Source: JAAZGD01 sp964383845
GTDB lineage: Bacteria; Bacillota; Clostridia; Peptostreptococcales; Anaerovoracaceae
Direction: 5' to 3'
Assembly: GCA_964383845.1 (NCBI GenBank)
Contig: CAYLIF010000005.1
Coordinates: 19,938-83,937 of the forward strand
Length of the DNA: 64,000 nt
The notes under the pieces: generated by a model
Told to the model about the DNA's origin: nothing
What the model saw: the letters and a program-made list of their open reading frames with translations, nothing else
The model's database searches: none
Part shown: positions 26,047 to 34,854 of the stretch, one piece after another
Layout of the letters: the number at the start of each line of letters is the position of its first letter
How positions within the stretch are numbered: the first letter of the stretch is position 1
Position numbers and translations under genes: made by a program

Positions 26047-27108
26047 CTATACTTTAATTACTTGGTATCCTGCTGCCTTAAGCATTCTGTTCATTACAGC
26101 ACCACCAATTCCCTCTTCATCATTATCTTGATTTATTGCTCCTGCAAGAATTAAGTCAACACCTTCTCGATCTAGTTCTCTCAACCTTGCGAAAAAATGA
26201 TGAGCCACTTCCTCAGGGTCTAGGTCTTCGATAAATAAGACGGCAACCTTTTTTCTTCCACCATCATCCTTTGTTTGATTTTCTGCTTCCTCTTTAAGAG
26301 ATTCTATTTTTTCTCTTACTTTTTCAGGTTTTCCAGCTACAATAATCATTTCCCCCTTGGGAGCATAATGTCTATACTTCATTCCAGGAGATTTAGGTGC
26401 TTGCCCTTCTTCTTCCCCTGAATTCTGGCAGCTGTCTGAGTTCCATATAACATCCGTTCCTTTTATATTGTATGCCTCTAGGGCTTTTTTAATATCTTTT
26501 ACGGAAATTGCACCAGGTCTCAATATGGTAATCTTTTCAGGAATTGTCATATCAACTACTGTGGATTCGATTCCCAGTTGACAATCATCACCTTCCAGTA
26601 TTACGTCTACCCTACCATTCAGATCTTCCCAAACGTCCTGATATTTTGTCCCGGAAGGTCGTCCCGACAAGTTGGCGCTTGGAGCAACTACAGGACACTG
26701 TGCTTTTTCAATTAGCTCTAAGGCAACTTTATGGTTAGGCATCCTTACTGCAACCGTATTAAGCCCTCCAGTTGCCACAAGAGGAACCAGAGGTGTTTTT
26801 CTCACCACCATAGTTAAGGGTCCTGGCCAAAAAGCTACTATCAGAGCTTCCATTTCCCTGCTTATTATCTGAGCCAAAGATTCAAGGTCTAAAGGTGACG
26901 CAATATGAAAAATCATAGGATTATCCCATGGCCTACCCTTGGCTTCATAAATTTTTTTAATGGCTATAGGATCCAGTCCATTGGCCCCTAGTCCATAAAC
27001 TGTTTCTGTTGGGAATGCTACCAAGCCACCTTGGGCAATTACCCTAGCGCTATATTCAATATTTTCCCTTGTGGGCTTCAGTCCTTTTGTTTTCAATGGT
27101 GTCTTCAT
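26047..27108 (-). CDS. L-threonylcarbamoyladenylate synthase (Sua5 type)
   Basis: Encodes 353 residues with an N-terminal YrdC/TsaC catalytic domain (about 15-205; FPTETVYGLGANG, SANLSGRPSGT) joined by the SPGMKYRHYAP linker to a Sua5 C-terminal domain. It makes threonylcarbamoyl-AMP for the t6A37 tRNA modification. Its ATG overlaps the prfA stop by one base. Linkage to prfA and rpiB is conserved in Firmicutes (ywlC locus). Confidence 0.96.
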   Translation of the reverse strand: MKTPLKTKGLKPTRENIEYSARVIAQGGLVAFPTETVYGLGANGLDPIAIKKIYEAKGRPWDNPMIFHIASPLDLESLAQIISREMEALIVAFWPGPLTMVVRKTPLVPLVATGGLNTVAVRMPNHKVALELIEKAQCPVVAPSANLSGRPSGTKYQDVWEDLNGRVDVILEGDDCQLGIESTVVDMTIPEKITILRPGAISVKDIKKALEAYNIKGTDVIWNSDSCQNSGEEEGQAPKSPGMKYRHYAPKGEMIIVAGKPEKVREKIESLKEEAENQTKDDGGRKKVAVLFIEDLDPEEVAHHFFARLRELDREGVDLILAGAINQDNDEEGIGGAVMNRMLKAAGYQVIKV

Positions 27109-28169
27109 TAGAAACTCTGCATCTTTTCTGCTTGATCGAAGGAAATCAAGCTCTCAATAATTTCATCTAAGTCACCATCCATAAAGTATTCCAACTTATA
27201 TAGTGTTACTCCAACTCTATGGTCTGATACTCTTCCTTGGGGAAAATTATAGGTTCTTATTCTTTCAGAACGGTCTCCCGACCCTACTTGGCTCTTTCTG
27301 CTTGCAGACATCTCTTCATTTTGTTCCTGAAGCTTTAGGTCATAAAGCCTTGCTTTTAATACTTTAAAAGCCTTGTCTTTGTTTTTTATTTGAGACTTCT
27401 CGTCCTGGCAAGTTACAACAATTCCCGTGGGTACGTGGGTTAACCTTACTGCAGAATCTGTGGTATTTACAGATTGTCCACCATTTCCAGAAGAACGATA
27501 AACGTCTACCCTTACATCATTTGGATCCAAGGATATTTCCACATCATCAACTTCAGGAAGCACTGCCACAGTTGCCGCAGATGTGTGAACACGACCTGAA
27601 GACTCTGTTTCAGGAACTCGCTGGACTCTGTGAACTCCACTTTCATATTTTAATCGTGAGTAAGCACCACGACCTTTTATAAGCATAACTGCCTCTTTTA
27701 CACCCCCAAGTCCAGTATCGTTAACATCCATAAGCTCTGTTTTCCAACCCCGACGTTCAGCGTATCTTAGATACATTCTAAGAAGGCTTGCACCAAAGAG
27801 GGCTGCTTCATCGCCTCCAGTTCCAGCTCTTATTTCTAGAATTACGTTTTTCTCATCGTTGGGGTCTTTAGGCAGCAAAAGTACCCGAAGATCCGCACCC
27901 ATTTCCTCTAGTTTCTCTTCTAGGATGGGTATCTCCGCTTTTGCCATTTCTCTGATTTCTTCGTCGCTTTCTTCCAACATGGCTTTGGCTTCTTGTAGTT
28001 CTTCTTTTTCTTTTTTATATTCCCGATATTTAAAGACTAAAGGTTCTATCTCTCCCATTTCTTTCATTAATTTCTGCCATGTTGGCTGGTCTCCAATTAT
28101 GTCAGGGTTAGAAACTTTTTGGGATAGCTCCTCATATTTATCCAGGGTAAATTCTAATTTATCAAACAT
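27108..28169 (-). CDS. prfA: Peptide chain release factor 1
   Basis: Encodes a 353-residue RF1, which reads UAG and UAA stop codons. The GGQ peptidyl-hydrolysis motif is at residues 230-232 and a PxT anticodon-like motif (PET) at 186-188. The nearby methyltransferase PrmC, which modifies the GGQ glutamine, is encoded about 2.3 kb upstream. Family length is as expected. Confidence 0.97.
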   Translation of the reverse strand: MFDKLEFTLDKYEELSQKVSNPDIIGDQPTWQKLMKEMGEIEPLVFKYREYKKEKEELQEAKAMLEESDEEIREMAKAEIPILEEKLEEMGADLRVLLLPKDPNDEKNVILEIRAGTGGDEAALFGASLLRMYLRYAERRGWKTELMDVNDTGLGGVKEAVMLIKGRGAYSRLKYESGVHRVQRVPETESSGRVHTSAATVAVLPEVDDVEISLDPNDVRVDVYRSSGNGGQSVNTTDSAVRLTHVPTGIVVTCQDEKSQIKNKDKAFKVLKARLYDLKLQEQNEEMSASRKSQVGSGDRSERIRTYNFPQGRVSDHRVGVTLYKLEYFMDGDLDEIIESLISFDQAEKMQSF

Positions 28170-28287
28170 TTTTATTCTCTTCTCTCTTCTCTCTTCTTTC
28201 TCTGTTACTCTATAATTTAAGCCTATATTATTAATGTCTTATCAACATATCATTATATCAAACTTTCGTTGAAATATAAACCTTGTT

Positions 28288-28321
28288 CATAAAAAAACTG
28301 GAAAATAATTTCCAGTTTTTT
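28288..28321 (-). terminator. Terminator downstream of rpmE
   Basis: A hairpin with AAAAAACTGGAAA / TTTCCAGTTTTTT-type arms is followed by U residues on the minus strand, 10 bp after the rpmE stop. It separates rpmE from prfA and could work on both strands. Confidence 0.85.
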
Positions 28322-28330
28322 GAAATGCTG

Positions 28331-28531
28331 TTAGTCGATGTTGTATTTGTTCTTAAACTTCTCAACACGTCCGCCTCTGTTAATAAACTTCTGCTGACCT
28401 GTAAAGAATGGATGGCACGCTGAGCATACGTCAAGCCTCAGGTCTTCTTTTGTGGACTTCGTTACAAAAGAATTCCCACATGCGCAAGTAACGTTACATT
28501 CCTTATAATCAGGATGGATTCCTTCCTTCAT
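28331..28531 (-). CDS. rpmE: 50S ribosomal protein L31 (zinc-binding form)
   Basis: Encodes a 66-residue L31. Cysteines in a CACG segment and the later CSACHPF pair form the zinc-binding C+ type, and TGQQKFINRGGRVEKFKNKY closes the protein as in the family. It has its own promoter, a leader hairpin and a terminator. In many clostridia rpmE lies directly after rho; here the two are separated by prmC, a DUF1385 gene and a trpB2 gene. Confidence 0.97.
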   Translation of the reverse strand: MKEGIHPDYKECNVTCACGNSFVTKSTKEDLRLDVCSACHPFFTGQQKFINRGGRVEKFKNKYNID

Positions 28532-28548
28532 GTTTCTGCCTCCTTCCC

Positions 28549-28569
28549 TGCTCAGGCCCTATCTGAGCA
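28549..28569 (-). other. Hairpin in the rpmE leader
   Basis: A perfect 7-bp stem (TGCTCAG/CTGAGCA) with a 7-nt loop lies just upstream of the rpmE ribosome binding site. L31 leaders are reported for Firmicutes, and this may be an autoregulatory site; only the hairpin itself is observed. Confidence 0.4.
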
Positions 28570-28604
28570 AAATCTGACGCGCTTTTTTCTTCCACATCTC
28601 AACT

Positions 28605-28634
28605 AATATATCATAACCCCTTATGAATTTGCAA
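28605..28634 (-). promoter_or_regulatory. Promoter of rpmE
   Basis: On the minus strand TTGCAA (28629-28634) and TATATT (28605-28610) are 18 bp apart, and TG one base before the -10 forms an extended element. Confidence 0.55.
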
Positions 28635-28734
28635 GTTTTTTCTTGCTAATTCATTATATTCCAATATTTAGGGAAAATCAACAAGTATATACGGAATTTT
28701 TAGTGTGATTTTATACATTTTACCAAATTGCCTA

Positions 28735-28763
28735 TTGACGACTACTTTTAAATATGCTATCTT
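28735..28763 (+). promoter_or_regulatory. Promoter of the T-box/trpB2 unit
   Basis: TTGACG (28735-28740) and TATCTT (28758-28763) are 17 bp apart, with an extended TGC before the -10. The leader RNA begins near 28771. Confidence 0.55.
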
Positions 28764-28770
28764 TATCTTA

Positions 28771-29042
28771 AGTTCATATAAACCTATGACGAGGGAGTAA
28801 AGTTGTAAAACTGTTTCACAGCGAGTTCGGGGTGGTGGGAGCCGAATAAACGTAAGTCACAGCAAATGGGCCTCTGAGGGCAAAGCGAAAGATTTAATTC
28901 TAGTAGCAGCGACGTGAAGCAGGCGTAACAGGCTAGGGGTGTGATGGCACTCTGCAGAGTGGATGGGTTTTAAAGCCCGTCAACCAAGGTGGTACCGCAG
29001 ATTAATAATCTGTCCTTGATTTTCAAGGGCAGATTTTTGTTT
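28771..29042 (+). ncRNA. T-box leader, probable tryptophan specificity
   Basis: The leader has the T-box core AAGGTGGTACCGCAG (28986-29000) that pairs with uncharged tRNA, and a Stem I region with GGTGGTGGGAGCC near 28850 equivalent to the conserved distal segment. A TGG triplet at 28867-28869, in the expected specifier position before the GCC-TCTGAGGGC stem side, predicts tRNA-Trp. A 12-bp terminator (29007-29038) follows the T-box. The gene downstream is a tryptophan synthase beta-like enzyme, consistent with Trp specificity. The specifier placement is by eye. Confidence 0.88.
29007..29038 (+). terminator. T-box regulated terminator
   Basis: A 12-bp stem (AATCTGTCCTTG / CAAGGGCAGATT) is followed by U residues. 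It would form when tRNA-Trp is charged and be replaced by an antiterminator when it is uncharged. Confidence 0.85.
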
Positions 29043-29106
29043 TTGAGACCTTGCAGAGACCCTTTCTTTAAAAGAAAGCATTTAAATGAAAAGGAGAACC
29101 ACAATT

Positions 29107-30474
29107 ATGAAAACTAATATTCCAAACAGAATCTATCTAACAGAAGACCAAATGCCTAAGCAATGGTATAACCTAAGATCCGACATGAAAGAAAAGCCCG
29201 ATCCCATGCTTAACCCAGGTACAGGCAAGGCTATTACATTAGAGGACCTAACTCCTATTTTTACCGAGAAAACAGCAATGCAAGAACTAGACAACCACAC
29301 TCAATACATTGATATCCCTGAAGAGGTTCAACGATTTTATAAAATGTATCGCCCATCTCCCTTAATTCGGGCATACAACTTGGAAAAAGCCCTTGATACG
29401 CCAGCGAAAATCTACTACAAGTATGAGGGTAACAATACATCAGGTAGCCATAAATTAAACTCAGCTGTAGCTCAAGCATATTATGCAAAAGAGCAAGGGT
29501 TAAAAGGTCTTACAACAGAAACTGGAGCGGGACAATGGGGAACAGCATTGGCTGAAGCATGTTCTTTCTTCGGCCTTCCACTAATAGTCTACATGGTAAA
29601 AGTTTCTCTTGAACAAAAACCATTTAGAAAGTTTGTAATGGAAACCTTCGATGGTCAGGTTATAGGAAGTCCTAGCGACACCACAGAAATAGGTCGAATG
29701 ATTCTTGAGCAAAATCCAGGCACAGGCGGAAGTTTGGGATGTGCTATATCTGAAGCCGTAGAAAAAGCAACTGGCACTCCAGATTATAGATATGCTTTGG
29801 GATCAGTCCTTAATCAAGTAGTTCTTCACCAATCAATTATTGGATTAGAATCAAAAATTGCTATGGAATCCATTGGAGAATACCCCGACCTAGTAATAGG
29901 TTGCGCGGGTGGTGGCAGTAACTTAGGTGGCCTCATCGCTCCCTTTATGCAAGATAAGATATTGGGAAAGGCTTCACCAAGAATTGTGGCAGTTGAGCCT
30001 TCATCATGCCCATCCCTAACAAGGGGTAAGTATGCCTACGATTTCTGTGACACAGGAAAGGTTACACCATTAGCCAAGATGTATACTTTGGGAAGCGGTT
30101 TCATTCCTTCACCAAACCACTCCGGGGGACTTCGTTATCATGGCATGAGCCCTATCGTGTCTAAGCTTTATCACGATGGTTACATGGAAGCGGTTTCTGT
30201 AGAGCAAACAAAGGTCTTTGAAGCGGGAACATTCTTTGCACAAAAAGAAACTATATTGCCAGCACCAGAATCTGCACATGCAATAAGGACTGCTATTGAC
30301 GAAGCTCTTAAATGCAAAGAATCTGGAGAAGAAAAAACCATACTTTTCGGTCTAACAGGAACAGGCTACTTCGATATGAATGCCTACAACGCATTTAAGG
30401 AAGGCCGAATGACTGATTATATCCCAAGTGACGAGGACCTTGAAGAACAATTTAAAACTTTGCCAGCACTGTAG
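29107..30474 (+). CDS. TrpB2-type tryptophan synthase beta chain-like protein
   Basis: Encodes about 455 residues of the TrpB2 branch of PLP-dependent beta chains, recognisable by its length, NNTSGSHKLNSA with the PLP lysine, ETGAGQWGTALA and CAGGGSNLGG. It joins serine and indole to tryptophan, usually without a TrpA partner; none is present here. The ATG at 29107 has an AGGAG site about 10 nt upstream; the ATG at 29086 has none. A Trp T-box leader controls it. It is the only plus-strand gene within the minus-strand rho-to-tyrS cluster, which suggests insertion. Indole salvage is a plausible role. Confidence 0.92.
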   Translation: MKTNIPNRIYLTEDQMPKQWYNLRSDMKEKPDPMLNPGTGKAITLEDLTPIFTEKTAMQELDNHTQYIDIPEEVQRFYKMYRPSPLIRAYNLEKALDTPAKIYYKYEGNNTSGSHKLNSAVAQAYYAKEQGLKGLTTETGAGQWGTALAEACSFFGLPLIVYMVKVSLEQKPFRKFVMETFDGQVIGSPSDTTEIGRMILEQNPGTGGSLGCAISEAVEKATGTPDYRYALGSVLNQVVLHQSIIGLESKIAMESIGEYPDLVIGCAGGGSNLGGLIAPFMQDKILGKASPRIVAVEPSSCPSLTRGKYAYDFCDTGKVTPLAKMYTLGSGFIPSPNHSGGLRYHGMSPIVSKLYHDGYMEAVSVEQTKVFEAGTFFAQKETILPAPESAHAIRTAIDEALKCKESGEEKTILFGLTGTGYFDMNAYNAFKEGRMTDYIPSDEDLEEQFKTLPAL

Positions 30475-30487
30475 ATGGATATTCAAT

Positions 30488-30520
30488 AAAAAACCGAGGT
30501 CTTAAGACCCCGGTTTTTTT
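30488..30520. terminator. Bidirectional terminator between trpB2 and prmC
   Basis: A stem with AACCG-A-GGTCT / AGACC-C-CGGTT arms (one mismatch) around TTAA has A-runs and T-runs on its two sides. It can terminate trpB2 and also overlaps the end of prmC on the other strand. Confidence 0.85.
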
Positions 30521-31362
30521 TGCATCTGGACTATTCTGTCCAGTTGATTGTAATCTTTTATAAGCTTTATATTCTGGTAGGATTCCGCTGCTAAATTCCT
30601 AATTTCATCCCCTTGATCTTGGCCAATTTCCAGTAATAGATATCCTTGATCACTCATATAGTCCTTTGCTTCGTAGAAGAGTCGCCGATAAAAGTAAAGA
30701 CCATCAGGGCCACCATCTAAAGCAATTACTGGATCATGCTCTCTAACTTCTTCCATTAAATCAACTATATCTCCGGATTTTATATATGGAGGGTTAACAA
30801 TAATTAAATCGTAGCAGCCTTCAACTGGTTCAAAAAGGTCTCCGTGAAGAAAATCAATTTCTCCCGCCTCTTTTCCCATGGCAACCTCCAGGTTTTTAGC
30901 GTTTTCTTTTGCAACATACAAGGCACCTTCACTAATATCCACCCCAGTCATTGAAAGGGATTTGAAAAGTTTTAGAATGGATAAAGCAACACATCCTGAC
31001 CCAGTACAGAGTTCTAAAACCTTCATATTGGGACTAATAAGCTTTAAGGCTTCCTCTACCAAAAGTTCTGTTTCACTTCTTGGAATAAGTACCTCCGGGG
31101 TAACTTTAAATGTTAGACCCATAAAATCTGCCTGTTCCGTAATGTGTTGCAAGGGAATACCAGAAGATCTTTTTTGGATTACCTCCCTATACCTTTCTAT
31201 GAGAGATTCAGAAGCCTCATCTTCAAAGGCCATAAACATTTTGCCTCGATCCATGTTCAGCAGAAATGAAAGCAGCAAAAGAGCATCATTTCTGGCACTA
31301 AGTTTTTTAGCTCCCTTAAGAATATCTTCTCCCTCAGAAAGCAATTCCCTTATTTTCATCAC
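30502..31362 (-). CDS. prmC: Release factor glutamine methyltransferase PrmC
   Basis: Encodes a 286-residue SAM-dependent enzyme methylating the GGQ glutamine of release factors. The catalytic NPPY motif occurs in IIVNPPYIKSG, and the SAM-binding ELCTGSGCVALS is upstream. The N-terminal 80 residues match the family's helical substrate domain. It overlaps the DUF1385 stop by 4 nt and is linked in many Firmicutes to prfA, here across the trpB2 insertion. Confidence 0.95.
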   Translation of the reverse strand: MMKIRELLSEGEDILKGAKKLSARNDALLLLSFLLNMDRGKMFMAFEDEASESLIERYREVIQKRSSGIPLQHITEQADFMGLTFKVTPEVLIPRSETELLVEEALKLISPNMKVLELCTGSGCVALSILKLFKSLSMTGVDISEGALYVAKENAKNLEVAMGKEAGEIDFLHGDLFEPVEGCYDLIIVNPPYIKSGDIVDLMEEVREHDPVIALDGGPDGLYFYRRLFYEAKDYMSDQGYLLLEIGQDQGDEIRNLAAESYQNIKLIKDYNQLDRIVQMQKKPGS

Positions 31363-32372
31363 ACAGCCTCACTAATTTCCTTTAACTGTTGTCCGTTCAA
31401 ATCACATAAACCTTCGTAATATGGTGTGCTAGGATCTACCATGACAGCTTTCATAGCTGCTATAGCTACTTCCAGCTGATCCTCATCAGGTTCCTTGGTA
31501 GTTAATTTTTGTAATGCCAATCCCGGAAGACTAAGGACTTTTACAAGCCAGTTGTCTGAACGCCCTGCCCATTTTAATAGCTCAAAGCCCATACCCGCTA
31601 TAACTGGAAGCAACAACAAACGTGAAGTAATCCTCCAAAACAAGTTGGGCCAACCCAATAAAGAAAACATTATCAGGGCAATAATCATTACGAACATCAA
31701 AAAACTGGTTCCACAACGTGGATGTAAAGTATAGAAAGGCTTACAATTGGCGGGAGTTAATTCTAAGCCCGCTTCAAAACAATGTATGGTTTTATGTTCA
31801 GCGCCATGGTATTGAAATACCCGGTGGATATCTTTCATCTTAGATATCGCCAACACATATAAAACAAACAAGAGTATTCTAAGCAGTCCTTCTACTAAGT
31901 TGAGGACAATCACATTGGTTGTTAAGTGAGTCAGCAAATCTAAAACCCATGTTGGTAGAATTATAAAAAACCCCACTGTTATAAGCACTGCAACAACTAC
32001 CGATGTGTATAGCATCCAGTTCCAAGCTTTTTCAGCCCCCAATTTTTTTTCAAGCCATAGGTCGAACTTACTCTTCTTGTAATCGTTTGTGCCTTCTTCC
32101 TCATTGGCCTCTAAAATATCCGCCGAGAACATCAGTGTCTTTGTTCCTTCAATTAAGGCTCCCGCAAAAATCAAAACTCCTCTTACAAAAGGAATTTTCA
32201 TAGCTTTAGACTTTTCAGGCAATTTTTGTGTCTTGATATATAGTTTTTGATTTGGGAGTCTAAGAACAGTAGCTGTTCTCCCCTCACCTTTCATCATTAT
32301 TCCTTCTAGAACGGCCTGCCCCCCTACTTTAGTTGGACAAGCATCTTTTCTAAAAACCTTCTTTAAATCCAT
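31359..32372 (-). CDS. DUF1385 membrane protein
   Basis: Encodes a 337-residue DUF1385 protein. Family landmarks are VGGQAVLEGIMMKG near the start, four or so membrane helices between about 110 and 250, FQYHGAEHKTIHCFEAG, and HPRCGTSFLMF. Conserved His, Glu and Cys residues suggest a metal site, but the biochemical role is unknown. It is consistently found beside prmC, prfA, rho and rpmE in clostridia. Start coupling with prmC (4-nt overlap) supports one transcript. Confidence 0.92.
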   Translation of the reverse strand: MDLKKVFRKDACPTKVGGQAVLEGIMMKGEGRTATVLRLPNQKLYIKTQKLPEKSKAMKIPFVRGVLIFAGALIEGTKTLMFSADILEANEEEGTNDYKKSKFDLWLEKKLGAEKAWNWMLYTSVVVAVLITVGFFIILPTWVLDLLTHLTTNVIVLNLVEGLLRILLFVLYVLAISKMKDIHRVFQYHGAEHKTIHCFEAGLELTPANCKPFYTLHPRCGTSFLMFVMIIALIMFSLLGWPNLFWRITSRLLLLPVIAGMGFELLKWAGRSDNWLVKVLSLPGLALQKLTTKEPDEDQLEVAIAAMKAVMVDPSTPYYEGLCDLNGQQLKEISEAV

Positions 32373-32434
32373 TTACTGAGTACCTCTCTACTAGTACTTT
32401 TGGCTCTATTGGCCTACTAGCTCTATTTGATCTT

Positions 32435-33715
32435 TTAGTCTACCATAGTCTTTTTTATGATTTGAATAAAATCTTTATTGCTTTTGGTATGAACTAAAGT
32501 GTCTATAATACTTTCTGTGACATCTTGAGTGTCTCTATTAGAAAGGGCTCGTCTCATTGCCCAAATAGCTTCTAATTCTTCCTGGCTCATCAACAAATCT
32601 TCTCGTCTTGTTCCAGATTTATTTAGATCTAATGCAGGGAATATCCGTCTTTCAGAAAGCTTGCGATCTAAATGCAGCTCCATATTCCCCGTTCCTTTAA
32701 ACTCTTCGAATATTACATCATCCATACGGGACCCTGTTTCAATTAAGGCTGTAGCTAAAATTGTTATAGATCCACCTTCTTCCAGTTTACGTGCAGCCCC
32801 AAAAAATTTCTTGGGTCTATGCAAAGCTCCAGGGTCAAGGCCACCGCTAAGAGTTCTACCAGATGAAGGAACCACCATATTGTAGGCTCTTGCCAGCCTT
32901 GTAATAGAGTCTAACAATATAACAACATCTTTGCCGTGCTCCGCTAGCCTTTTAGCTCTAGCCAAAACCATTTCAGCAACCTTAACGTGATGCTGAGGCA
33001 ACTCATCGAAAGTTGAGTAAATAACTTCTCCTCCATCCAAAGAACGTTTCATATCCGTTACTTCTTCAGGCCGTTCATCTACCAGCAAAACTATTATCTC
33101 AATTTCTGGATGCTTTTTTTCGATGCTATTTGCTATTTTTTTCAATAGTATGGTTTTCCCAGCTTTTGGTGGAGCCACTATTAAACCTCGCTGCCCTTTT
33201 CCAATGGGAGCTACAAGATCAATAAGTCTCATTGAAGTGTCTCTTGTTCGCTCTTCCAAGGAAATTCTTTCATGAGGAAAAACTGGAGTAAGTCTATCGA
33301 AATCTGGTCTTGAAATTGCTACTGAAGGATCGTCTCCATTTACTGTTAGAACATAAAGTAGGGCACCAAATCTTTCCCCTTGGTTGGGTAGTCTTGTAAT
33401 GCCCCTAACTTTGTCCCCTGTTTTTAAATTAAATCTTCTTATCTGAGATGGGGATACGTAGACATCCTCTGAGGATGTAAGAAAGTTTGAGAATCTTAGA
33501 AAACCAAATCCACCGTCAGCTAATTCTAATATGCCCTCTGTTTCTGGACGATCTGGGCGACTTTTAGGCTCTTCTGGTTTGGAAGATTCTTCTTCCACAG
33601 ATTTCTCTAAGGCAGCGACTTCATCGTCAGCTGCTTCCTTGCTTTTTTCCATTTCCTCGTCTTCATCTGGCATTAAGGTATATTCGATTTCTTCTTCTTT
33701 TTTCTTTGTTACCAT
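32435..33715 (-). CDS. rho: Transcription termination factor Rho
   Basis: Encodes a 426-residue hexameric RNA helicase. After an acidic, low-complexity N-terminal 50 residues comes the RNA-binding cold-shock-like domain (DGGFGFLRF), then the RecA-like domain with Walker A APPKAGKT, Walker B VVILLDSITRLARAYN and the Q-loop region. The N-terminus differs from the E. coli form, being a charged extension, a common variation in Firmicutes. It heads the minus-strand cluster with DUF1385 and prmC. Confidence 0.97.
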   Translation of the reverse strand: MVTKKKEEEIEYTLMPDEDEEMEKSKEAADDEVAALEKSVEEESSKPEEPKSRPDRPETEGILELADGGFGFLRFSNFLTSSEDVYVSPSQIRRFNLKTGDKVRGITRLPNQGERFGALLYVLTVNGDDPSVAISRPDFDRLTPVFPHERISLEERTRDTSMRLIDLVAPIGKGQRGLIVAPPKAGKTILLKKIANSIEKKHPEIEIIVLLVDERPEEVTDMKRSLDGGEVIYSTFDELPQHHVKVAEMVLARAKRLAEHGKDVVILLDSITRLARAYNMVVPSSGRTLSGGLDPGALHRPKKFFGAARKLEEGGSITILATALIETGSRMDDVIFEEFKGTGNMELHLDRKLSERRIFPALDLNKSGTRREDLLMSQEELEAIWAMRRALSNRDTQDVTESIIDTLVHTKSNKDFIQIIKKTMVD

Positions 33716-33753
33716 AATTAAACCACACCCGTGGGCATGCTCCTTTCTAGATT

Positions 33754-34806
33754 TTATTGAGATTTATCGGAGCTAGCGGCACCATTTGAAGTAACTGCGC
33801 CATCTGTAGTGGGTTCAGGTTTAGGAGAATAGATTTCGGTAATCATTTCTTCAATTCCTGCACCATCAGCAATAACATACCAGGGTGCTTGATTGTAGAG
33901 GGTATGGGGCATGGTGTAGGTACTCATATCAGCCTCGCTCATACCTATTGTTTTTGCAGCCACAGCAAGAACCGTCTTTACTTTTATATCAGAATCTACT
34001 TCTTCAAAGCCTTTTTTTATTACCTTTAACAAATCTTTTCCTATGGCTTGTTTAAAGGCCGCTTTTACAAAAGCTTGTTGGGCATCAATACGCCCAATGT
34101 CTGCATTGGAATATCCCTTTCGGAATCTTAAAAATTGAACTGCCTGGTCGCCATTTAAAGTTTGGTAACCCTTTTTAATGTCGATCACTAAAGGTGGTTT
34201 GTCATATGGATCTTTATACTTCATGTCCATTTGAACGTCCATGGGAACTCCACCCATTGATTCTACAATTGCACGAATACCATCGTATTCAATGACGGCA
34301 TAATAGTTAATAGGAATATCAAGAAGTGTTTTGCTAACTGCCTTGGCCATGCCAACAGCTCCATCTTTTGGCATAACCGCATTTATTTTATGTGCAGCAG
34401 GATTAGTGTAGCCTTCTCTGTAAAAATAAGTATCCCTAGGGACACTTATAATATCCACATGTTTTTCATCCATATCAAAGCTAACAAGCATGATGGTGTC
34501 TGCCATATTAGAGTTCACACCTAAACAAAGTACGTTAACTCGGTTGGCATTTGTAAAAGCATCATAAAATGGACTGTCTGGATCTACCAGTGTATCTAAC
34601 TCAATGGCTAACTCAGGGTTTTCTTCCCCAAAAAGCGCCTTGTTACCCACACTGCTGACAAGGTAAAGACCTCCGGTAATCGCTAAGGTAAAGGCTAGAA
34701 AAAATAAGATAAAAGTCTCTAAAAAACTTCTATTCCGGCGGGGTTTCTTTTTCGTCGTTTTTTTCTTTGACTTTCTATCTTTCTTTAAAGTTTCTTTTTC
34801 TTCCAC
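33754..34806 (-). CDS. LytR-CpsA-Psr (LCP) family protein
   Basis: Encodes a 350-residue membrane-anchored protein: a basic N-terminus, one membrane helix (about 29-50), and an extracellular LCP domain with FDMDEKHVDIISVPRDTYF and KINAVMPKDGAVGMAKAVS, plus a conserved Arg-rich LRFRKGYSNADIGRIDAQQ. LCP proteins ligate undecaprenyl-linked glycopolymers to peptidoglycan. The Ser/Thr-rich tail is low complexity. It sits between rho and metH without obvious operon logic. Confidence 0.93.
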   Translation of the reverse strand: MEEKETLKKDRKSKKKTTKKKPRRNRSFLETFILFFLAFTLAITGGLYLVSSVGNKALFGEENPELAIELDTLVDPDSPFYDAFTNANRVNVLCLGVNSNMADTIMLVSFDMDEKHVDIISVPRDTYFYREGYTNPAAHKINAVMPKDGAVGMAKAVSKTLLDIPINYYAVIEYDGIRAIVESMGGVPMDVQMDMKYKDPYDKPPLVIDIKKGYQTLNGDQAVQFLRFRKGYSNADIGRIDAQQAFVKAAFKQAIGKDLLKVIKKGFEEVDSDIKVKTVLAVAAKTIGMSEADMSTYTMPHTLYNQAPWYVIADGAGIEEMITEIYSPKPEPTTDGAVTSNGAASSDKSQ

Positions 34807-34854
34807 TGATATTACTCCTCGTTGCTTATCTTTTATAGAAATACTGACTTTAAA

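Noticed and set aside
30878..31375. 165-codon plus-strand frame opposite prmC
   Set aside because: Fully antisense to a clear PrmC gene, with no ribosome binding site and no recognisable protein pattern.
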